A DNA stretch of 64,000 nt from Granulicella arctica (GTDB taxonomy: Bacteria; Acidobacteriota; Terriglobia; Terriglobales; Acidobacteriaceae). A model generated the notes under the pieces. It was not told where the DNA came from and ran no database searches. It saw only the letters and a list, made by a program, of their open reading frames with translations. Where the stretch lies: positions 1,736,001 through 1,800,000 of the forward strand of contig NZ_JACCCW010000002.1 of assembly GCF_013410065.1 (NCBI RefSeq). The letters are read 5' to 3'. Position 1 is the stretch's first letter. Each line of letters begins with the position of its first letter. Both the position numbers and the translations under genes were made by a program. This document shows positions 24,340 through 35,632 of this stretch, one piece after another.

Positions 24340-24816
24340 ATGTGCGCTACGATTCCTCACTACTCGTTACGACTCGCCACTCCAGACGATGCGGAGGCGA
24401 TTGCGCGACATCGTGCACAGATGTTTCGGGACATGAGTGCCGTTACGGATGAAGAGGCCGAAACGCTCTTTGCAGCGAGCGTCCCCTGGTTCAGAGATCT
24501 GCTCTCAACCGAGCTGTATGTAGGCTGGCTCGTGCTTTGTGACGAGGAGATCGTAGCCGGGGGCGGCATCCATCTGCGAGAGATGGGGCCTGTACCCGGC
24601 TGCCTTCGCGTGGGCCGTTGGGGTCATATTGCGAATATTTACACCGCTCCTGCGCATCGCCGACGTGGCGTTGCACGGCTGCTAATGGAGACGATGCTTG
24701 CATGGAGCGAGGCTCATCAGGTCGACCATGTTACTTTGGCAGCGTCCGAAGACGGCAGGCGACTGTATGAATCGATGGGCTTTATCCCGACTCCGGATAT
24801 GAAGCTGCGCCGGTGA
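24340..24816 (+). CDS. GNAT-family N-acetyltransferase
   Basis: 158 residues from ATG 24340; an earlier in-frame ATG at 24295 adds 15 residues that do not fit the fold. The sequence shows a typical GNAT layout: YSLRLATPDDAEAIARHRAQMF, the beta-4 strand GRWGHIANIYTAPAHRRRGVARLLM with the acetyl-CoA binding QxxGxG-like loop (HRRRGVA), and a final ASEDGRRLYESMGF. It should transfer an acetyl group from acetyl-CoA to an amine; the acceptor is unknown. It stands alone between the ABM and cyclophilin genes. Confidence 0.9.
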   Translation: MCATIPHYSLRLATPDDAEAIARHRAQMFRDMSAVTDEEAETLFAASVPWFRDLLSTELYVGWLVLCDEEIVAGGGIHLREMGPVPGCLRVGRWGHIANIYTAPAHRRRGVARLLMETMLAWSEAHQVDHVTLAASEDGRRLYESMGFIPTPDMKLRR

Positions 24817-24883
24817 GAGAATTGGTGCCGCTTTGCCTCGTGGGCTTGGCTGCGGTAGCCTGTTTGCTGGAGCTTAAGACGGA

Positions 24884-25693
24884 ATGATTCTTCGTAGTGT
24901 GTTTTTTGCGTTGGCATTGGGTTCGGTTGGATTTGCACAGAGCACGCCTCAGGCACCGGCGACTCCTCCAGCGTCCACGACTCCTTCAACACCGGCTTCG
25001 ACGCCCTCTTCGGCTCAGGACCTGCCGGATGCTCCAAGCACAACGGAACAGTTGAAGCCGCCTGCGGTGCCGACGGGACCGACCGTGGTGATTGATACGA
25101 CGATGGGACGGCTGACGTGCAAGCTCTTCGACAAGGAAGCGCCGGTTACGACGGCGAACTTCATTGGCCTGGCCGATGGGTCGAAGGAGTGGACCGATCC
25201 CGAGACGATGAAGAAGGTGAAGGGCAAGCCGTTCTATAACGGCGTGACGTTCCATCGGGTGATTCCGGGGTTTATGATCCAGGGCGGCGATCGACTGGGA
25301 ACGGGAATGGGTGACGCCGGGTACTTCTTCCAGGATGAGATTGATCCGTCGCTGACGTTCGACGTACCGGGACGGCTGGCGATGGCGAATGCAGGCCAGG
25401 GGCCGTCGGGTGGCGGGACGAACGGGTCGCAGTTCTTTATCACCGAGGTTCCCGTACCGGAGCTGAATGGAAAGCACACGATCTTTGGACAATGCGACGA
25501 ACATAGCGTGCTGCTGGTAGCTTCGATTGCGCGGGTGGATCGCGACTCGAGCGACAAGCCGACGACGCCGGTGATGATTAACAAGGTCACTGTCGTACGC
25601 GAGGGGCAGGCGCTGCCGCCTCTGCCTGCGGCTCCTGCTCCGGCAGCAGCAACATCGACTGCACCGGCTACGCCTGCTCTCATTCCCAGATAA
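24884..25693 (+). CDS. Exported cyclophilin-type peptidyl-prolyl isomerase
   Basis: 269 residues. A signal peptide (about 1-19, ending GFAQS) is followed by a Pro/Ser/Thr-rich spacer (20-60), the cyclophilin domain (about 66-240) and an Ala/Pro-rich tail. Domain motifs are TTMGRLTCKLFDKEAPVTTANFIGLA, FYNGVTFHRVIPGFMIQGGD and GTNGSQFFITEVPVPELNGKHTIFG, including the catalytic Arg in FHRVI. It should speed proline isomerisation of proteins in the periplasm. The cytosolic cyclophilin downstream is probably a paralogue. Confidence 0.93.
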   Translation: MILRSVFFALALGSVGFAQSTPQAPATPPASTTPSTPASTPSSAQDLPDAPSTTEQLKPPAVPTGPTVVIDTTMGRLTCKLFDKEAPVTTANFIGLADGSKEWTDPETMKKVKGKPFYNGVTFHRVIPGFMIQGGDRLGTGMGDAGYFFQDEIDPSLTFDVPGRLAMANAGQGPSGGGTNGSQFFITEVPVPELNGKHTIFGQCDEHSVLLVASIARVDRDSSDKPTTPVMINKVTVVREGQALPPLPAAPAPAAATSTAPATPALIPR

Positions 25694-25765
25694 GTTTTCT
25701 TTGTCCCTGCGTAGCGCGGGGGTGCATCTTACTTTGCTGCAATAACCAAGTCAGGAGAATACGAA

Positions 25766-26287
25766 ATGCCAACGAAACCAGGCACCTATGCCACATTCAA
25801 GACGTCGGAAGGAACCGTTGTCTGCGAGCTGTTCGAGAAGGACGCTCCGGAGACGGTGGCGAACTTTATCGGTCTCGCCGAGGGAACGAAGGATTGGAAC
25901 AGCCGCAGCAAGAAGGGCTCGAAGCTGTATGACGGAACCGTGTTTCATCGCGTGATTCCGCAGTTCATGATCCAAGGTGGCGACCCGGAAGGTACAGGCA
26001 TGGGCGGCCCCGGCTACAAGTTTGCCGATGAGACGCGCGGTTCGAAGCACGGCTTCCAGGAGAAGGGCAAGCTGGCGATGGCGAACTCCGGGCCGAACAC
26101 GAACGGTTCACAGTTCTTCATCACCGTTGCCGATACGAGCTGGCTGACGGGCAAGCATACGATCTTCGGCGAAGTGGTCGAAGGGTACGACATTGTGGAG
26201 AAGATCTCGAAGGTTGGCCGCGATGGCATGGACCGTCCGAAGACGGCGGTTGTTCTGGAGTCGGTGACGATCGAGCGGGTTGCTTAG
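25766..26287 (+). CDS. Cytoplasmic cyclophilin-type peptidyl-prolyl isomerase
   Basis: 173 residues with no signal peptide, essentially one cyclophilin domain: TSEGTVVCELFEKDAPETVANFIGLAEG, LYDGTVFHRVIPQFMIQGGDPEGTGMGGPGY, GKLAMANSGPNTNGSQFFIT and WLTGKHTIFGEVVEGYD. The catalytic Arg (FHRVI) and the Gln in FMIQGG are present. It follows the exported cyclophilin by 72 bases on the same strand and ends at a strong terminator. It probably acts as a folding helper in the cytoplasm. Confidence 0.95.
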   Translation: MPTKPGTYATFKTSEGTVVCELFEKDAPETVANFIGLAEGTKDWNSRSKKGSKLYDGTVFHRVIPQFMIQGGDPEGTGMGGPGYKFADETRGSKHGFQEKGKLAMANSGPNTNGSQFFITVADTSWLTGKHTIFGEVVEGYDIVEKISKVGRDGMDRPKTAVVLESVTIERVA

Positions 26288-26304
26288 TTTGCTTATAGAT
26301 AGAT

Positions 26305-26335
26305 AGAAAAGCCCGCTCACTGAGCGGGCTTTTCT
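26305..26335. terminator. Bidirectional terminator between cyclophilin and mmuM
   Basis: AGAAAAGCCCGCTCA (26305-26319) faces TGAGCGGGCTTTTCT (26321-26335), a near-perfect palindrome flanked by A-run and T-run ends, so it can end transcripts from both sides. Confidence 0.9.
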
Positions 26336-26337
26336 AT

Positions 26338-27249
26338 TCATGCTGTTTGTGCAGCCAGCGATACCTGGCGAATATGTTCCGGGCGCGTGCGGCAGCAGCC
26401 CCCGACCAGTTGTGCACCGGCAGCGAACCACTGCGCTGCCATCTCTCCGAAGACCTCGGGCGCACCCTTCCCTGTCCATACACGATGCTCCGCGTCCCAA
26501 CCCTCGCCGGAGTTTGGATAGACGACGATTGGCTTTGCAGTCGCTGCACGCAGCTCGGCGATGAGACTCTCCATCAGCGCGGGCGGTGTGCAGTTGACGC
26601 CGATGGCTACGGTCTGCGGCAGCTTGTCGAGGAGTGCGGCGCAGTCGCGTAAGGTCTCGCCGTGCGCCACGTGCACGCCGTCATGACAGGTGAAGCAGAA
26701 CCATGCATGCAGATGCGGAAAGGGAGCGAGCGCCTCGGCGATGGCATGAGCCTCCTCCAGAGACGGCAGGGTCTCGAAGGCGAGCAGATCAGCTCCGCTC
26801 TCTGCCAGCACGGCGATGCGTTCGCTATGGAAGCGGACGAGATCCGCAAAGCTGCAACCATAGTTGCCGTGATACTCCGAACCATTGTGCAGAGCCGCTC
26901 CATAGGGACCGAGCGAGGCAGCGATCAGAACGCGGCGTGACGGATAGGCATCGCGAGCCTGTGCGGCTAACGAGATAGCACGCAACAGAGCACGGTCGGC
27001 GCGCTCCGGTGAGAGCCCGAACTCGGCATAGCCCATGCGCGAGACCTGATAGCTCGCCGTGAGGATCACCTCTGCACCAGCTTCGATATAGGCGCGATGC
27101 ACCGCGATGATTTTTTCGGGGAAGTCTTCGAGAACATGCGCCGACCAGAGCGGGCCGGATATGTCCGCGCCGAGATACTCGAGCTCTGAGGCCATGCCTC
27201 CATCGACGATGCGTGTTCCGGACAGAAGCGAGTTGGTGGAGAGGGTCAT
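26338..27249 (-). CDS. mmuM: Homocysteine S-methyltransferase (MmuM-like)
   Basis: 303 residues. It opens with the barrel motif RIVDGGMASELEYLGADI, and the zinc-binding Cys residues lie in IGVNCTPP and VGGCCRTRPEHI, as in the homocysteine methyltransferase family. Size and motifs fit MmuM, which uses S-methylmethionine or S-adenosylmethionine to make methionine from homocysteine in the cytoplasm. Sequence alone does not fix the methyl donor. It is convergent with the cyclophilin gene and preceded by hairpin repeat copy B. Confidence 0.9.
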   Translation of the reverse strand: MTLSTNSLLSGTRIVDGGMASELEYLGADISGPLWSAHVLEDFPEKIIAVHRAYIEAGAEVILTASYQVSRMGYAEFGLSPERADRALLRAISLAAQARDAYPSRRVLIAASLGPYGAALHNGSEYHGNYGCSFADLVRFHSERIAVLAESGADLLAFETLPSLEEAHAIAEALAPFPHLHAWFCFTCHDGVHVAHGETLRDCAALLDKLPQTVAIGVNCTPPALMESLIAELRAATAKPIVVYPNSGEGWDAEHRVWTGKGAPEVFGEMAAQWFAAGAQLVGGCCRTRPEHIRQVSLAAQTA

Positions 27250-27266
27250 GTTGTATGGTATGAGGT

Positions 27267-27301
27267 CCCCACCCTATAGCGTGATGCTGCCAAGGGTGGG
27301 G
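27267..27301. repeat. Dispersed hairpin repeat, copy B
   Basis: CCCCACCCT (27267-27275) pairs perfectly with AGGGTGGGG (27293-27301), loop 17 bases. Located between mmuM and mdh, it resembles the hairpin at 23923 in arm sequence. Confidence 0.5.
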
Positions 27302-27321
27302 GACACAGTGTGACGCGTTGT

Positions 27322-29173
<1,852 letters not shown>

Positions 29174-29274
29174 GTCTCTCCGGATTTCGTAACCGATAGA
29201 CAGAGTAACTGGTTTTTCGTCGCTTGAGCGATCAATTGAGAGGCAAAAGAATGGTTCCGGGGACATAACCTAAA

Positions 29275-29310
29275 ACGAACAGGCCAGCGATCATTCGCTG
29301 GCCTGTTCGT
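29275..29310. terminator. Hairpin terminator downstream of glnA
   Basis: A perfect 16-base stem (29275-29290 with 29295-29310, loop TCAT) lies 40 bases past the glnA stop on the minus strand. The T-run is weak on the minus strand (TTTAGG) and better on the plus strand (TTCTTGT). Confidence 0.75.
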
Positions 29311-29351
29311 TTCTTGTCTATTTCATTCGTTCTTTTCTTACTTATTTTGTT

Positions 29352-30782
29352 TTAGAAGTTGTTCCAGAGGAGCTGGTTGTAGACATCGTGGTGGTACTGG
29401 ACCTCGGGGGCCTTGACGATGGTGCCGAGGAGGCGGGCGCAGCGGTCGGCCGATGCCTGCTTCAGATCGGCGTAGCGAGCCTTGACGTCCTCACCGAGCA
29501 GCGTGGTGGTCCACTCCGCAGCGCGGAAGTTCTCGAGCGCGGTGTAGACGTTGTCCGGCAGGTAACGCTCGGCCTGGCGGAGGTTCTTGATCCGCGAGGT
29601 CTCGCCATGCAGTCCGCTCTTGAAGACGGAGTAGAGGACCATGTACGGGTTGGCATCGGGGCCGACGGAGCGGACTTCGACGCGCGCCGACTTCTCATTG
29701 CCGATGGGAATACGGACCATCGAACCGCGATCGGTGGCCGAGGCCTTGATCTGGTTCGGAGCTTCGAAGTGCGGATCGAGGCGGCGGTACGCATTGACGC
29801 TGGCGTTCAGGAGGAGGCAGATGTCGTTGCCGTGGGTGAGGATGCGGTCGACGAACTGCCAGGCGAACTTCGAGACCTTCTCTTCGCCCTTGGGGTCCCA
29901 GAACAGGTTCTTGCCGCCCTTGGTAATGGAAACGTTGGTGTGCATGCCGCTGCCGTTAACGCTGGTGACGGGCTTGGGCAGGAAACTGGCGGTCATACCC
30001 ATCTGGGTCGCGACCTGGCGACAGATCAGCTTGTAGAGCTGGATCTGGTCGGCTGCGGTGACGACGTCGCCGTAGGTGTAGTTGATCTCGAACTGTGAAG
30101 GAGCGACCTCGGGGTGGTCCTTCTCGTTCTCGAAGCCCATGGCGCGCTGGATCTCTGCGGCGGTGTCGATGAACTCGCGGAGAGGATCGCCGGGGAGAGA
30201 GTGGTAGTAGCCACCCTTGTTGACGTATTCGAAGCTGCCGGTCTCATGGAAGGTGCGCTCGGCATCGATACCGTCGAAGAGGAAGCCCTCGATCTCGTTG
30301 GCGGCGTTGAGGGTGTAGCCGTTCTTCTCGTAGGCCTCGTTGGCGAACTGCTTGAGGACGCCACGGATGTCGGCGGAGTAGGTACCGCCGTTCTTGTCGA
30401 CAACCTCGCCGAAGACGAGGACCTTGCCGGCGCCGAAGACGTCTGCGGGGACCCAGTAGAAGGCGCTCCAGTCAATGCCAAGGCGGAGATCAGACTCACG
30501 CTGCGCGGTAAAGCCGCGGATGGAAGAGCCGTCGAAGGTGAGGTTATCCCAGCCCTTGACGAAGAACTTCTTGTCGTAGTCGAGCATGTGGAGACGGCCT
30601 TCGAGGTCCGAGAAGACGACGGTGACGGCCTTGATGCGCGGCTCGTCGGTGAGGTACTTCAACCGCTCTTCCTGGATGACATCGGCGGGGACGCGCTTCT
30701 TGCGCTGCTCTTTTGCCATCAGGTTCAGGTCTTCCAACTCAGCGTAAGGGAGTTCCAGGAAATTGCGAAATTCGTTCAACAT
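29352..30782 (-). CDS. glnA: Glutamine synthetase, type I family
   Basis: 476 residues. The N-terminal beta-grasp domain has FVKGWDNLTFDGSSIRGF, where the Asp loop contacts the neighbouring subunit. Catalytic-domain motifs are AANEIEGFLFD, SQFEINY, VNGSGMHTNVSI and NASVNAYRRL, with ARVEVRSVGPDANPY late on. It makes glutamine from glutamate, ammonia and ATP. The Tyr of the usual adenylylation motif NLYxLP is not evident; that stretch reads RYLPDNVYTALE. Control may then be by transcription or feedback. A sigma-54-like promoter sits about 190 bases upstream. Well conserved and complete. Confidence 0.93.
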   Translation of the reverse strand: MLNEFRNFLELPYAELEDLNLMAKEQRKKRVPADVIQEERLKYLTDEPRIKAVTVVFSDLEGRLHMLDYDKKFFVKGWDNLTFDGSSIRGFTAQRESDLRLGIDWSAFYWVPADVFGAGKVLVFGEVVDKNGGTYSADIRGVLKQFANEAYEKNGYTLNAANEIEGFLFDGIDAERTFHETGSFEYVNKGGYYHSLPGDPLREFIDTAAEIQRAMGFENEKDHPEVAPSQFEINYTYGDVVTAADQIQLYKLICRQVATQMGMTASFLPKPVTSVNGSGMHTNVSITKGGKNLFWDPKGEEKVSKFAWQFVDRILTHGNDICLLLNASVNAYRRLDPHFEAPNQIKASATDRGSMVRIPIGNEKSARVEVRSVGPDANPYMVLYSVFKSGLHGETSRIKNLRQAERYLPDNVYTALENFRAAEWTTTLLGEDVKARYADLKQASADRCARLLGTIVKAPEVQYHHDVYNQLLWNNF

Positions 30783-30978
30783 GACATCCTTTCAGAATCT
30801 GAGGTACACCACTGCCGCAACGCGCTTGAGAGGGAGTTTGCGGATGAATTTAGAGAGCAAACGGCAGTCAATTTCGATCACCGGATACCTCAAAACTATC
30901 AGATTTCACGACAGAGTTGAGAAAGATTCATCGGAACCTAATGGCTTCTTTATATCTTTTCTGAAGGTGCGCCCGATT

Positions 30979-30996
30979 CTGCGTGCCTGCTGCCAA
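30979..30996 (-). promoter_or_regulatory. Sigma-54-like promoter of glnA
   Basis: The minus strand reads TTGGCAGCAGGCACGC, with GG and GC 10 bases apart as in -24/-12 promoters. The resulting leader would be about 185 bases. Nitrogen-regulated glnA promoters of this kind are common elsewhere; no enhancer site was identified. The rest of the 360-base glnA-aguB gap holds this leader and the hairpins before aguB. Confidence 0.4.
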
Positions 30997-31043
30997 AGTC
31001 AAGCAGACGCGAAAGATCGCTCGGCGGTACGATAGAAGAGTGA

Positions 31044-31107
31044 GCCTGTGCGCGCTGAAAGCCGCAGGCGGAGATGAACAAGGGCGCTGAGTTTCGCGGG
31101 CGCCCTT
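31044..31107 (+). promoter_or_regulatory. Two-hairpin leader upstream of aguB
   Basis: Hairpin one pairs GCCTGTG (31044-31050) with CGCAGGC (31063-31069). Hairpin two pairs AAGGGCGC (31080-31087) with GCGCCCTT (31100-31107), followed by ATCTTAT. The second looks like a weak terminator 36 bases before the aguB start, so attenuation is possible. It matches no riboswitch class I know. Confidence 0.4.
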
Positions 31108-31142
31108 ATCTTATGCAGGACAGACGTTTGGGAGTAAGTGGA

Positions 31143-32066
31143 ATGGCAAATTTAAGGGAAAATAAGCGAGTTGGTCTGATCCAGATGTCGTGCGGGGTGG
31201 ATACAGCGGCGAATCTGGACAAGGCGGCGGACAAGGTGCGCGAGGCGGCGCGGGCGGGAGCGAATGTGGTGTGCCTGCCGGAGTTGTTCCGGGCGCAGTA
31301 CTTCTGCCAGCGGGAGGAGCATGCGCTGTTCGATACGGCGGAGGCGATTCCAGGGCCGAGCACGGAACGGCTGAGCGCCATCGCAAAGGAAGAGGGCGTG
31401 GTGGTGATCGCTTCCCTGTTCGAGCGGCGGGCAGCGGGGCTTTACCACAATACGGCGGCGATTCTGGAGAGCGATGGGTCGCTCGCGGGCATCTACCGGA
31501 AGATGCATATCCCGGACGATCCGCTGTACTACGAGAAGTTTTATTTCACGCCGGGCGACCTGGGATACAAATCCTTTGCAACAACGCAGGGCTCTATCGG
31601 AACGCTCGTCTGCTGGGACCAGTGGTATCCGGAGGCAGCGCGGGAGACGGCGTTGCGTGGAGCGACGACGCTGTTCTATCCGACGGCGATTGGCTGGCAT
31701 CCGAGTGAGAAGGCGGAGTTCGGCGAGGCGCAGTATTCAGCCTGGCAGACGATTCAGCGCGGGCATGCGATTGCGAACGGCGTGTACGTGGCCGGAGTGA
31801 ACCGCGTCGGCTTCGAGCATGGCGACGTGACCCACGAGGGCGTCGTGATGAAGGGACCGGATGGCGCGGGGCTGGAGTTCTGGGGCGGAAGCTTTCTGGC
31901 CGACCCATTCGGACGGATTGTGGCGCAGGCTCCGCATGATCGGGAGGATATTCTGGTGGCGGAGATCGACCTGAAGCTGCTTGAGGATACGCGGCGCAAC
32001 TGGCCGTTTCTCAGGGACCGGCGGATCGATTCGTACAACGGCATCACCAGCAGATTTTTGGACTAA
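31143..32066 (+). CDS. aguB: N-carbamoylputrescine amidase
   Basis: 307 residues from ATG 31143, preceded by GGAG. It belongs to the nitrilase superfamily, with the catalytic Glu in CLPELF, Lys in YRKMHIPDD and Cys in GTLVCWDQWYPE; the PDDP, YYEKFYFTPGD and AIGWHP segments match N-carbamoylputrescine amidases. It turns N-carbamoylputrescine into putrescine, carbon dioxide and ammonia. The next gene, 5 bases on, encodes agmatine deiminase, which makes its substrate. Together they convert agmatine into putrescine in the cytoplasm. Confidence 0.95.
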   Translation: MANLRENKRVGLIQMSCGVDTAANLDKAADKVREAARAGANVVCLPELFRAQYFCQREEHALFDTAEAIPGPSTERLSAIAKEEGVVVIASLFERRAAGLYHNTAAILESDGSLAGIYRKMHIPDDPLYYEKFYFTPGDLGYKSFATTQGSIGTLVCWDQWYPEAARETALRGATTLFYPTAIGWHPSEKAEFGEAQYSAWQTIQRGHAIANGVYVAGVNRVGFEHGDVTHEGVVMKGPDGAGLEFWGGSFLADPFGRIVAQAPHDREDILVAEIDLKLLEDTRRNWPFLRDRRIDSYNGITSRFLD

Positions 32067-32071
32067 GGACG

Positions 32072-33573
<1,502 letters not shown>

Positions 33574-33683
33574 GCGCGGGGCTTCGAGGTAACGAGGACA
33601 AATTCTGCAAAAAGTAACACCAACGCGGCAAAAAAGCGTGCCGATCTGCATCTACCGTTGGAGAGAGTTTTCGTGAGGTGGAT

Positions 33684-34457
33684 ATGGCGGGACGTCTTGC
33701 AGGCAAAGTCGCAATCGTTACGGGGTCGGGTTCGGGGATTGGACAGGCCATCGCGGAGCGGCTCGCGCAGGAGGGTGCGGACGCGGTGATCGACTACCGC
33801 GACCACCCGGAGGGCGCGGAGGCAACGAAGGCAAAGATCGAGACTGCGGGCGGCAAGGCCATCCTGGTGAAGGCCGACATATCGAAGCTGGCCGACTCAC
33901 AGAACCTTGTCGAGCAGGCGTGGCAGCAGCTTGGACGATGCGACATTCTGGTGAACAACGCGGGCATCGAGAAGAACGCGGCCTTTTGGGATGTGACCGA
34001 GGCAGATTATGACGCTGTGCTCGGTGTGAATCTGAAGGGCGCGTTTTTCCTGACGCAGGCGTTTGTGCGCAAGCTGCGGGATGCGAAGCAGCCGGGGCGC
34101 GTGATCAACATCAGCTCGGTGCATGAGGACATGGTGTTCCCGAACTTCTCGACCTACTGCGCGTCGAAGGGTGGGATGCGGATGGTAATGCGGAACCTTG
34201 CAGTGGAGCTGGGGCCGCTGGGGATTACAGTGAATAACATCGCTCCGGGAGCGATCAACACGCCGATCAACACCTCGCTGCTGGCGGACAAGCCGAAGCT
34301 GAATGCGCTGCTCGCAAATATTCCGCTGGGACGGTTGGGCGAGCCGGGCGATGTAGCTTCGTTGGCAGCGTTTCTGGCGTCGGATGAGGCGGGGTACGTC
34401 ACGGGCTCGACCTATGTGGTCGATGGTGGGTTGATGCGGAACTATCACGAGCAGTAG
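33684..34457 (+). CDS. SDR-family oxidoreductase (glucose 1-dehydrogenase-like)
   Basis: 257 residues from ATG 33684, with GAGGTG upstream; a GTG at 33678 is an alternative. Classical short-chain dehydrogenase motifs are TGSGSGIGQAIAERL, LVNNAGI, NISSVHED and YCASKGG (catalytic Tyr and Lys), plus GLITVNNIAPGAINTPINT-like text and a C-terminal TGSTYVVDGGLM. It is probably NAD(P)-dependent, and the overall pattern is closest to glucose 1-dehydrogenases, but the substrate is uncertain. It stands alone between tadA and trhO. Confidence 0.9.
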   Translation: MAGRLAGKVAIVTGSGSGIGQAIAERLAQEGADAVIDYRDHPEGAEATKAKIETAGGKAILVKADISKLADSQNLVEQAWQQLGRCDILVNNAGIEKNAAFWDVTEADYDAVLGVNLKGAFFLTQAFVRKLRDAKQPGRVINISSVHEDMVFPNFSTYCASKGGMRMVMRNLAVELGPLGITVNNIAPGAINTPINTSLLADKPKLNALLANIPLGRLGEPGDVASLAAFLASDEAGYVTGSTYVVDGGLMRNYHEQ

Positions 34458-34528
34458 TTTGGTGGATTTCGGCCCGTTGCTCTCAGGAATTACAGGCCAA
34501 AAGCCTGATTTTCCTTGATAATAAGAGA

Positions 34529-35245
34529 GTGACTTACACGATCGCCGCTTTCTACCGCTTCGTCTCTTTGCCCGCTCCTGCCGCTCTGCGAGAGGAGTTA
34601 CTTGCCTTATTCGGCGAGGAGGACGAGTTCTGCGGTACGATGCTGATCGCTGGCGAGGGCGTAAACGGCACCATGGCAGGATCGGCTCAGACCATTGACC
34701 GTCTGCTGGACGTGTTGTGGCAAAAGACCGGCCTGGACCGGAGCGAGGTGAAGTTCTCGACCTCCGAAGAACGTCCCTTCGGGCGGCTGAAGTTTCAGGT
34801 CAAGCGCGAGATCATCGCCTTCCGCAAAGCCAAGGTCGATCCGACGCAGGCCGGCACGTATGTGGAGCCGCAGGATTGGAACACGTTGATCGCCGATCCC
34901 GAGGTGCTGGTCCTCGACACCCGAAATCGATATGAGGTCGAGATCGGCACCTTCGCAGACGCGACCGATCCCGGCATCGAAACGTTCTCGGAGTTCGCCA
35001 CCTATGTGCGCGAGAACCTCGACCCGGCGAAACACCGCAAGGTAGCCATGTTCTGCACCGGCGGCATCCGCTGCGAGAAGGCCTCGGCGTTCATGCTTCA
35101 GGAGGGCTTTGGTGAGGTCTACCACCTGAAAGGCGGCATTCTGAAGTACCTCGAAGACGTCCCGCAAGAGGCCAGTAAATGGGACGGCACGTGCTTTGTC
35201 TTCGACCGCCGGACTTCGGTCGGACATGAAGACTTTGAAGGCTGA
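34529..35245 (+). CDS. trhO: tRNA uridine-34 hydroxylase TrhO (YceA), short form
   Basis: 238 residues from a GTG start with AAGAGA just upstream. The N-terminal acylphosphatase-like domain (MLIAGEGVNGTMAGS) is followed by a rhodanese domain with active-site FCTGGIRCEKASAFM. TrhO adds a hydroxyl to U34 of certain tRNAs in an oxygen-dependent way. The protein stops at GHEDFEG, while E. coli YceA continues for about 110 residues including a cysteine-rich tail. Short forms exist, so this is probably not a broken gene. Confidence 0.88.
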   Translation: MTYTIAAFYRFVSLPAPAALREELLALFGEEDEFCGTMLIAGEGVNGTMAGSAQTIDRLLDVLWQKTGLDRSEVKFSTSEERPFGRLKFQVKREIIAFRKAKVDPTQAGTYVEPQDWNTLIADPEVLVLDTRNRYEVEIGTFADATDPGIETFSEFATYVRENLDPAKHRKVAMFCTGGIRCEKASAFMLQEGFGEVYHLKGGILKYLEDVPQEASKWDGTCFVFDRRTSVGHEDFEG

Positions 35246-35319
35246 TTGGCCAGGCAGTTCGACTGCGCATTCATCGCAAAACAAACAGTATTTGACAGAA
35301 ACGATAGAATAAAAGATCT

Positions 35320-35577
35320 ATGGAACTGCTTGTTTATTCCGCCTCCTGGTGCCGCGACTGCCGCGAAGCCAAGCGCTTTCTTGCGAAGCACAATATTAAG
35401 TTCAAAGAGATCGACATCGAGGCCGTGCCGGGTGCGGCGGACGAGGTGATCTCAAACGTGGGCAAGCGGGCGATTCCGCAGTTCGTGATCGACGGCAAGT
35501 GGGTACAGCCGTACAAGCCGGGGCGCGGCTTTATGCACGACGAGATGGCGGAGCTGTTCGGCGTGAGCGAGGCCTAG
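35320..35577 (+). CDS. Glutaredoxin-family protein
   Basis: 85 residues with the thioredoxin-like fold of small glutaredoxins: LLVYSASWCRDCREAKRFL holds the redox CxxC (CRDC), followed by the cis-Pro motif RAIPQFVIDG. It should reduce disulfides or carry electrons in the cytoplasm. The CRDC active site is unusual for glutathione-dependent glutaredoxins (CPYC), so the partner could be another thiol. It lies between trhO and purB on the same strand, possibly in the same transcript. Confidence 0.85.
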   Translation: MELLVYSASWCRDCREAKRFLAKHNIKFKEIDIEAVPGAADEVISNVGKRAIPQFVIDGKWVQPYKPGRGFMHDEMAELFGVSEA

Positions 35578-35632
35578 AGATCGACCGGGGCGACTTCCGA
35601 TAGACTTAATAGGTCTATTGAGGAGATTTGCT

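Noticed and set aside
29388..30920. Long plus-strand frames over glnA (236 and 268 codons)
   Set aside because: Mirror frames of glnA, with acidic low-complexity translations and no start signals.
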